Assembly (NCBI GenBank): GCA_913053615.1
Contig: CAJXHA010000005.1
Location: forward strand, 1-34,661
Direction of reading: 5' to 3'
DNA length: 34,661 bases
Origin: an uncultured Bacteriovoracaceae bacterium
Lineage (GTDB): Bacteria; Bdellovibrionota; Bacteriovoracia; Bacteriovoracales; Bacteriovoracaceae
Under the pieces are notes generated by a model, which had not been told where the DNA came from, did not search any database, and saw only the letters and a program-made list of their open reading frames with translations. Each line of letters begins with the position of its first letter. The stretch's first letter is position 1. Positions 29,866 through 34,661 of this stretch are shown here, in pieces. A program made the translations under genes and the position numbers.

Positions 29866-30198
29866 ATGAAGTTATTTTTAGCTCTAATATTAATCTTCTC
29901 AACACTTGCTGATTTTACATCGGCTTCTGTCATTGATTTAGAAAATACATCAATTTGTAAGAGTTCTGCTTCATGTGATGATGTAGATTTGCACCAAGAA
30001 TCAGATAAAGAGCATGAAGAAGAGAATCATGAGCATCACTGTCATTGTCATACAGGACACTCTCATACAGCAGTAAATTACTTCACCTCAATGTCGGTGA
30101 AGCCAGTTTTAAATCAAACAAAATCCAAATATCCACTATTCCAAAATGGTAAAACTCAAAATTACCATTCCGATGTCATTCGTCCTCCTATTGCCTAA
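29866..30198 (+). CDS. His-rich periplasmic protein, first gene of metal operon
   Basis: 110 aa with signal peptide MKLFLALILIFSTLADFTSA. The centre is dense in metal ligands (HEEENHEHHCHCHTGHSHTA, plus two nearby Cys). The tail ...YHSDVIRPPIA is typical of the small 'leader' proteins found before CzcCBA/CusCBA operons. Likely role: periplasmic binding of a divalent or monovalent metal ion. The next gene follows after 51 bp. Confidence 0.8.
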   Translation: MKLFLALILIFSTLADFTSASVIDLENTSICKSSASCDDVDLHQESDKEHEEENHEHHCHCHTGHSHTAVNYFTSMSVKPVLNQTKSKYPLFQNGKTQNYHSDVIRPPIA

Positions 30199-30249
30199 TT
30201 TTATTATTCTCTAGTTATTTAGGTATTAATTTTAATTAGGACATTTAAT

Positions 30250-31473
30250 ATGTATGCGTATGTAACAGCATTACTGATATTTTCAGTAAGTGCGAGTTTT
30301 GCAAATGAAAACTGCAAAATCACTAATATAAACAATTTTTACAATTATGTGAGAGATAATGGCCCTACACTTCGTGAGGTTGAGAAACAAAAAGAGCAAG
30401 TTAGTTCTGAGATAGACCTTGCTGAACAAAGGCCTAATCCCCAAGTTGATTTTGATTATTTAAAAGGAGATCAATTTGGAATAGATGTTAATAACTACAC
30501 TCTCTCGGCTCAACATATAATTGAATTTGGCTCAAAAAGAGATAAACGAATATCTAAGGCCAAAGCTTTTAAAACTTTAAATGAATCTAAATTAGATTTG
30601 AGCCTATATAACTCGAACTCTAATTCAGCTTTGATATATCAAAAAGTTGCTCAACTAGCGATTCTTACTGAATCAGTTAAAGAAGCCAGTAATACATTTG
30701 ATAAAGTTATAAAAAAGCTAGCTTCTCGAAAAAGGTTAAACCCTGAAGAGACGGTTTCTTTATCAACTTTAAGACTTGCTTCAAATGATTATAAGGCCCA
30801 ATTAAATGACCTTGAAAATCAAAAAAATCTGCTAGAAGGAAAATTAGAGTTTTTTACAAAATGTGAAGGCCTAAAACCTAAATATCATAATTTCAAGTTC
30901 CCTGAGAGCGATAGTGCTACGGATAGTAATGAACAATCAGGACTTGTTAAGCTTGAAGATTTTAAAGTTGATCTTGCCAGTGAAGAGCTTGAGGTTCAAA
31001 AATCACTAGGCTATTCAAATATTCAAATAGGGCCAATGGTTGAATATCAAACTCAAGGAAATGATGAGTTTGTTTCGGCTGGGGTTTCTATCTCTTTTGC
31101 GTTGCCACTTTTCCATACTAATGACGGAGGGAAATTAAAGGCACTCAATGGGCTACGAACGCAAAAGGTTCAATCATCAAACGCAAAAAATATGCTTTTG
31201 ATTGAAAGAAAAAACCTTGTAAAAAAATACAATCGTTCTTTAAGAACATATCAAAATATGCCCACTCTAAAAGAGCTTGAGAAAAAACACACACAAGTAG
31301 AAAGCTTATTCGCTAGAGGGGTTGTTTCAATTCCAATGACAATTGAATCTCACAGACAACAAGTGGATTTTCTTAGATCAAGATTTGAAACAGAAAATGA
31401 CCTACTATCAACGTACATAAAAATAAATTTAATAGATGGAGACTTAAAAGGTTTCGATAACTTAATAAGATGA
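30250..31473 (+). CDS. Outer-membrane factor of metal efflux (CzcC-like)
   Basis: 407 aa, exported (signal MYAYVTALLIFSVSASFA). TolC/OMF features: early NPQVDFDYLKGDQFG, the long helical hairpins rich in Lys, Gln and Glu, and the second repeat with VSAGVSISFALPLFHTNDGGK, the usual 'PLF...G' sequence before the second helical pair. OMFs trimerise to form the outer-membrane exit duct of RND pumps. It is in a tight operon with the following genes. Confidence 0.85.
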   Translation: MYAYVTALLIFSVSASFANENCKITNINNFYNYVRDNGPTLREVEKQKEQVSSEIDLAEQRPNPQVDFDYLKGDQFGIDVNNYTLSAQHIIEFGSKRDKRISKAKAFKTLNESKLDLSLYNSNSNSALIYQKVAQLAILTESVKEASNTFDKVIKKLASRKRLNPEETVSLSTLRLASNDYKAQLNDLENQKNLLEGKLEFFTKCEGLKPKYHNFKFPESDSATDSNEQSGLVKLEDFKVDLASEELEVQKSLGYSNIQIGPMVEYQTQGNDEFVSAGVSISFALPLFHTNDGGKLKALNGLRTQKVQSSNAKNMLLIERKNLVKKYNRSLRTYQNMPTLKELEKKHTQVESLFARGVVSIPMTIESHRQQVDFLRSRFETENDLLSTYIKINLIDGDLKGFDNLIR

Positions 31474-31484
31474 GGAGTTTTTGT

Positions 31485-32129
31485 ATGAAAAACATAGTTA
31501 CTATTATTTTACTATCACTGACATTTTATTCTTGCAGCAAAGGTGGGGATGAAAGACTCAAAGAACAAGAAAGTATTCGTTCTCAAGAACAAATTAATGC
31601 TCAAAATGAAAATCAGCGTGAATGGGCCGAAAAAATGGAAAAAGATCTTAACCAAAGAAAACATTTCATAGAAGCAATTGAAGGTAGCTTCAGTGGAGAA
31701 GTTGCTGTTGGTGATATTGACTTTGACATTAAGGCCAGATTCACTTCAAGTATTCCTATTGCTTATTCAGATAGAATAAGAACTTTGGATGAAATTAATT
31801 ACGATTTATCTAACTTAGCACTTAACATGAATATCAAACTTGAAAACCCAAGAGTTAGTAATAGTGCTGTTAGCTGTATTGTGGAGAACTATCGCCCTGA
31901 CATAAATAAAGGAATTATCAATATTATTTCTGAGTCTTGTAAAAATATCTTTAAGCTGATGCTTGCAGACGATTTCACTGTTAGCGATTTTCAAACTCAA
32001 GAAAGAAGAGCAACGCAACTAGCTCAAAGTGTTAGAAATAACGAGATCGAGCAAATTGATATTTTGAGTGGACTATTTGAATCAAGTGTTAGCACTAACG
32101 AATATGAATTTAAGCTAAAGAGAGATTAA
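31485..32129 (+). CDS. Lipoprotein of metal-efflux operon, unknown
   Basis: 214 aa from the ATG at 31485, with AGGAG 7 nt upstream. Lipobox FYSC (MKNIVTIILLSLTFYSCSKG). A coiled, Gln/Glu/Arg-rich segment (DERLKEQESIRSQEQINAQN) follows, then a beta-type domain (FSGEVAVGDIDFDIKARF) with two cysteines. No family was recognised. Its place between two outer-membrane-factor genes suggests an accessory of the efflux apparatus. Confidence 0.75.
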   Translation: MKNIVTIILLSLTFYSCSKGGDERLKEQESIRSQEQINAQNENQREWAEKMEKDLNQRKHFIEAIEGSFSGEVAVGDIDFDIKARFTSSIPIAYSDRIRTLDEINYDLSNLALNMNIKLENPRVSNSAVSCIVENYRPDINKGIINIISESCKNIFKLMLADDFTVSDFQTQERRATQLAQSVRNNEIEQIDILSGLFESSVSTNEYEFKLKRD

Positions 32130-32130
32130 T

Positions 32131-33381
32131 ATGAAAAAACTAATATTATTATTCTTTATTTTCCTTAATCAAATTGTAGTGGCCCAAGATACAGTTATAT
32201 CTTTAGATCAGGTTGCTCAGAAGGTTAAGGAAACGAATTATTCTGTTTTAGAAAATGCTCAAAGAGTATATCAGGCCAAAGAAACAATAAATTTTAGTAA
32301 AAGAAATTTACTACCTAGACTTAATTTTTGGAACATTTTGAAACTTCCCTTTGATTGGGCATCTGCTATAGATATTGTCCAAGATTTAGCTCCCTTTTTA
32401 GTTCCAAATAACTGGTTTAGGGTTTCTGAAAGTAAGCTTTTTTACTTAGCGCAAAAAGAGCAATATAGGGCATTATGGGCGAATGAAGTAATGACCTCTA
32501 AGCTTTTATATATCAATACACTACGAGATATTGATTTTTTGAGTTTATTAGAAAATCAAAGTCGTCAATTAAAAGAGCTTATTGATATTGTTGAGACAAG
32601 AGCTGTTTTTGGTGAAGTACCTCCCCAAGTTTTAAAATTTTTGAAAATTAGAAAACTGGAAGTACAAGAGGATATTCGATCCCTTGAAACTCTTGTATTT
32701 GAAGAGACTAAAGCTCTTACTTATTTAATGGGCCTACCTCAAGAAACAAAGCTTAGATTACAGAGTATTCAACTACCCAATGTGGAAGATTTGTCTGCAA
32801 TATCTTTCGATACATTTATTTTTAGGGCCATAGATAACGCTCCTGAGATAAACCAGTACATATATGTCAAGGAAGCTCTTAAATATGTTAGAAAGGAAGC
32901 ATACTTCTCATTCCTTGGCTCATCAACGACATCAAGAGGAATCTCTAGTGGTGTTTTCAACAATATTCCCATTCAGGATGGGCTTGGATTTGGTTTAGGT
33001 AGTTCTATACGAATTTCTAAGAGTGAAGGTCAGATTATTGATATTAACAAGCAAGCAACTACAGAAGTAATAAAGAAAAGTCTTTATGTCTTAGTTAATA
33101 ATTTTAACTCTTATATTGAAAATATAGATAATCAAAACGAAAGATTTAAGCTCGCAGAAGAAAACTATGAAGTTGTTAAAACTCAGTTAATCCTCGGTAT
33201 GAGTCTTGATCCTATAGAAATACTCGAAAGTATTCAGAACCTTTTTGATGCTTCAATTTCTCTTACAAACTACAAATATGAAGTAGTCAACACAGTGGAA
33301 AAAATTAAAAGAAGTATTTTTAATGAAGATTATTCAAAAAAAGAAGGAAAGCTTGAAACTCTCTTGGAAGGAGTAAATTAA
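32131..33381 (+). CDS. Second TolC-like outer-membrane protein
   Basis: 416 aa with signal peptide MKKLILLFFIFLNQIVVA. It shows the OMF pattern: SLDQVAQKVKETNYSVLENA, SKRNLLPRLNFW, then the first helical pair and the inner repeat with SEGQIIDINKQATTEVIKKS and LILGMSLDPIEILES. It is only distantly like the first OMF (30250), so it is not a simple duplicate. Two OMFs in one efflux operon are unusual. ATG overlap with the next gene (TAATG) indicates coupling. Confidence 0.78.
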   Translation: MKKLILLFFIFLNQIVVAQDTVISLDQVAQKVKETNYSVLENAQRVYQAKETINFSKRNLLPRLNFWNILKLPFDWASAIDIVQDLAPFLVPNNWFRVSESKLFYLAQKEQYRALWANEVMTSKLLYINTLRDIDFLSLLENQSRQLKELIDIVETRAVFGEVPPQVLKFLKIRKLEVQEDIRSLETLVFEETKALTYLMGLPQETKLRLQSIQLPNVEDLSAISFDTFIFRAIDNAPEINQYIYVKEALKYVRKEAYFSFLGSSTTSRGISSGVFNNIPIQDGLGFGLGSSIRISKSEGQIIDINKQATTEVIKKSLYVLVNNFNSYIENIDNQNERFKLAEENYEVVKTQLILGMSLDPIEILESIQNLFDASISLTNYKYEVVNTVEKIKRSIFNEDYSKKEGKLETLLEGVN

Positions 33382-33854
33382 TGAAAAAGATATTATTAAT
33401 GGCCAGTTTTGTGATTCTATCATCTTGTAGATATGATGGGACATTTTCTAGGGTTAAAAACCTTAAAGAAGGTAAAGAAAAAGTTGAGGCGATTGTTAAT
33501 GATGAATTAACATCTGAGAATCAAGCTTTACTCAGAGACTATTTTGGGCAAATTAAGAATGTTATTTATGAAATAAAAAATAATTCTAAAATCCAAAAAT
33601 ATGTTCACAAGAAATTTAACAAATTTTTCAAAAACACTATTTGTAATGAAATTCTTCTGGATGAAGTTAGCTACCAAACAATTATGGAAAAGTGCCAAGT
33701 TAGTGGCTTTTATATTTGCTCAGAGGAAGTCCGTGAATACAAAGCATTACTAGCTGTGTCTAAAGAGATTCTTTCTGAGTCTGAATTTAGCAAGGTTATA
33801 GAAGAAGAAAAATGCAAAGAAAAATTAACGAATCTAGGAGTAATAAATGAATAA
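33381..33854 (+). CDS. Small lipoprotein of metal-efflux operon
   Basis: 157 aa. Signal and lipobox MKKILLMASFVILSSC; AAGGAG lies 9 nt upstream. The mature protein is helical and has five further cysteines after the lipid Cys (NTICNEI, EKCQVSGFYICSEE, EEKCKEK), which could bind metal or form disulfides. It overlaps the preceding gene by 1 bp and the next by 8 bp. The role is not known. Confidence 0.75.
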   Translation: MKKILLMASFVILSSCRYDGTFSRVKNLKEGKEKVEAIVNDELTSENQALLRDYFGQIKNVIYEIKNNSKIQKYVHKKFNKFFKNTICNEILLDEVSYQTIMEKCQVSGFYICSEEVREYKALLAVSKEILSESEFSKVIEEEKCKEKLTNLGVINE

Positions 33855-34494
33855 GAAGTTATTAATGGTATTGATTGTTTTGCTTACATTAAATTTTCAA
33901 GCCTTTGGAGATGAAAACTCTTCAACCCATCAAGATAATAATGAAGAGCATTCTGAAAATGATGGTCACAACCATAAAAAAAAGAAGTCTCACTCTGAAG
34001 ATGAACATAAGAAAGAAGGTCACAAGCATGAAAGCGAAGATGAACATAAAGATGGAGATGAAGAGGAACATGGGCATGGTCATGGTGATGAAACATCACA
34101 TAAAGAAGATGAGCATGGTCATGGGCATGGCGGTGGAGGAAAAGCAGTTGGAGAAGGAAAGGCCATCGTAGAGATAAGTGAAGAAAAAGGATTTAAGCTC
34201 TCCAAAGAAGCAATAAAAACGCTTGAACTAAAATTACTTAATGTTGATAGTGACGAATTTTTAATTGAAAAAACGACTCTAGTTACTTCAAAAAAGCTTA
34301 AAGGTGTTTACCGTTTTAGAGGTGGCTTTTTCAAACTTCTTCCTGTTGAGCTAAAAAAAGAAGTTGATGGGAAGTATCTTGTAAAAGTTAAAGGAGTTGA
34401 TTTTGGAGATCAAATAGTAATTAACGGAGTTGGACTACTTCGAGTTGCTGATGTGTATTCAACAGATAAGGCAGAGTACTCTCACTCTCACTAG
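33847..34494 (+). CDS. His-rich miniature membrane-fusion (adaptor) protein
   Basis: 215 aa with signal peptide MKKLLMVLIVLLTLNFQAFG-like. Residues 25-100 are an extreme His/Asp/Glu-rich metal-binding stretch (HGHGHG repeats). The rest looks like the two ends of a CzcB/CusB adaptor brought together: AIVEISEEKGFKLSKEAIKTLELK (beta-domain opening) and KYLVKVKGVDFGDQIVINGVGLLRVADVYSTD (membrane-proximal end with the GLLR-type motif). The ~150-200 residue helical hairpin and lipoyl domain that should contact the OMF are missing. It is 11 bp from the RND gene. Confidence 0.72.
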   Translation: MNKKLLMVLIVLLTLNFQAFGDENSSTHQDNNEEHSENDGHNHKKKKSHSEDEHKKEGHKHESEDEHKDGDEEEHGHGHGDETSHKEDEHGHGHGGGGKAVGEGKAIVEISEEKGFKLSKEAIKTLELKLLNVDSDEFLIEKTTLVTSKKLKGVYRFRGGFFKLLPVELKKEVDGKYLVKVKGVDFGDQIVINGVGLLRVADVYSTDKAEYSHSH

Positions 34495-34505
34495 GATGTA
34501 TAATA

Positions 34506-34661
34506 ATGATAAATAAAATTATTGAGTTTTCAGTTGGTAATAGAATGTTTGTCTTTATGGCAACAATACTACTGCTGATATTTGGTTATCGCTCATTTCA
34601 AACATTATCAATTGATGCTGTCCCTGATATTACAAATACTCAGGTGCAAATCAATACTTCA
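34506..34661 (+). CDS. RND heavy-metal efflux pump (CzcA/CusA type), 5' end only
   Basis: 52 codons to the window end. MINKIIEFSVGNRMFVFMAT and the first transmembrane helix (IILLLIFGYRSF-like), followed by LSIDAVPDITNTQVQINTS, match the family start, where A(V/F)PD(I/V)TN.QVQ is the heavy-metal RND signature. The full protein would have ~1030 residues in the inner membrane and drive metal export with the proton gradient. AGGA precedes the ATG. Confidence 0.93.
   Translation, partial: MINKIIEFSVGNRMFVFMATILLLIFGYRSFQTLSIDAVPDITNTQVQINTS

Noticed and set aside
1-34661. tRNA or rRNA genes and prophage structural genes
   Set aside because: No cloverleaf other than the tmRNA tRNA-like domain and no capsid, tail or terminase pattern was seen.

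Overview
The window is AT-rich chromosomal DNA from a Gram-negative bacterium: outer-membrane factors, lipoproteins, a periplasmic murein transglycosylase, a lipocalin and Sec-type signal peptides are all visible. The many small secreted proteins of unknown function, the AT-rich codon use and the general style suggest a Bdellovibrionota member, perhaps a Bacteriovorax/Halobacteriovorax-like predator. This assignment is an inference; no rRNA or other decisive marker is present.

Left part (1-13.3 kb): ordinary core genes. A porin-like protein (partial) and a PAS histidine kinase run leftward, followed by an XRE regulator (+), an MltD-type lytic transglycosylase and a large secreted coiled-coil protein (both -), two small membrane proteins and an M23 peptidase (+), a secreted protein (-), a candidate small RNA, a lipocalin (-), a glutamate dehydrogenase (+) and one or two very small genes.

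Middle (13.4-20.9 kb): a decayed pseudogene, then an RNA-rich stretch. Four related structured RNAs of about 245-253 nt (A 14031, B 15313, C 19901, D 20155) each begin with a GGTGGG-type hairpin and end in a GGTGGG intrinsic terminator. Each contains its own sequence word twice; the word differs from copy to copy. Between A and B lies a large (~0.85 kb) structured RNA without an ORF. Its 3' end resembles group II intron domains V and VI. The region also holds a Big2/PA14 lipoprotein, two secreted proteins and an SDR enzyme. Two of these genes have their Shine-Dalgarno sequence locked in a perfect 10-11 bp hairpin just before the ATG. The stretch ends with tmRNA (ssrA).

Island (20.9-29.2 kb): the 3' end of ssrA is the attachment site of a cassette array. 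The 11-bp core CCACCTCCACC occurs at 20887, 22251, 25091 and 29160. Two of these copies run directly, in frame, into the last ~30 codons of a tyrosine recombinase carrying the catalytic Trp and Tyr. The cores bound three segments: a DDE transposase; a Septu-like PtuA/PtuB pair; and DarT/macro-domain DarG plus a GIY-YIG protein and a sigma-like/unknown/ImmA-IrrE operon. No N-terminal integrase part is present in the window.

Right part (29.2-34.7 kb): a lipoprotein gene, then a metal-efflux operon. It encodes a His-rich periplasmic protein, two outer-membrane-factor-like proteins, two lipoproteins, a His-rich miniature adaptor and the start of a CzcA/CusA-type RND pump that runs off the window.
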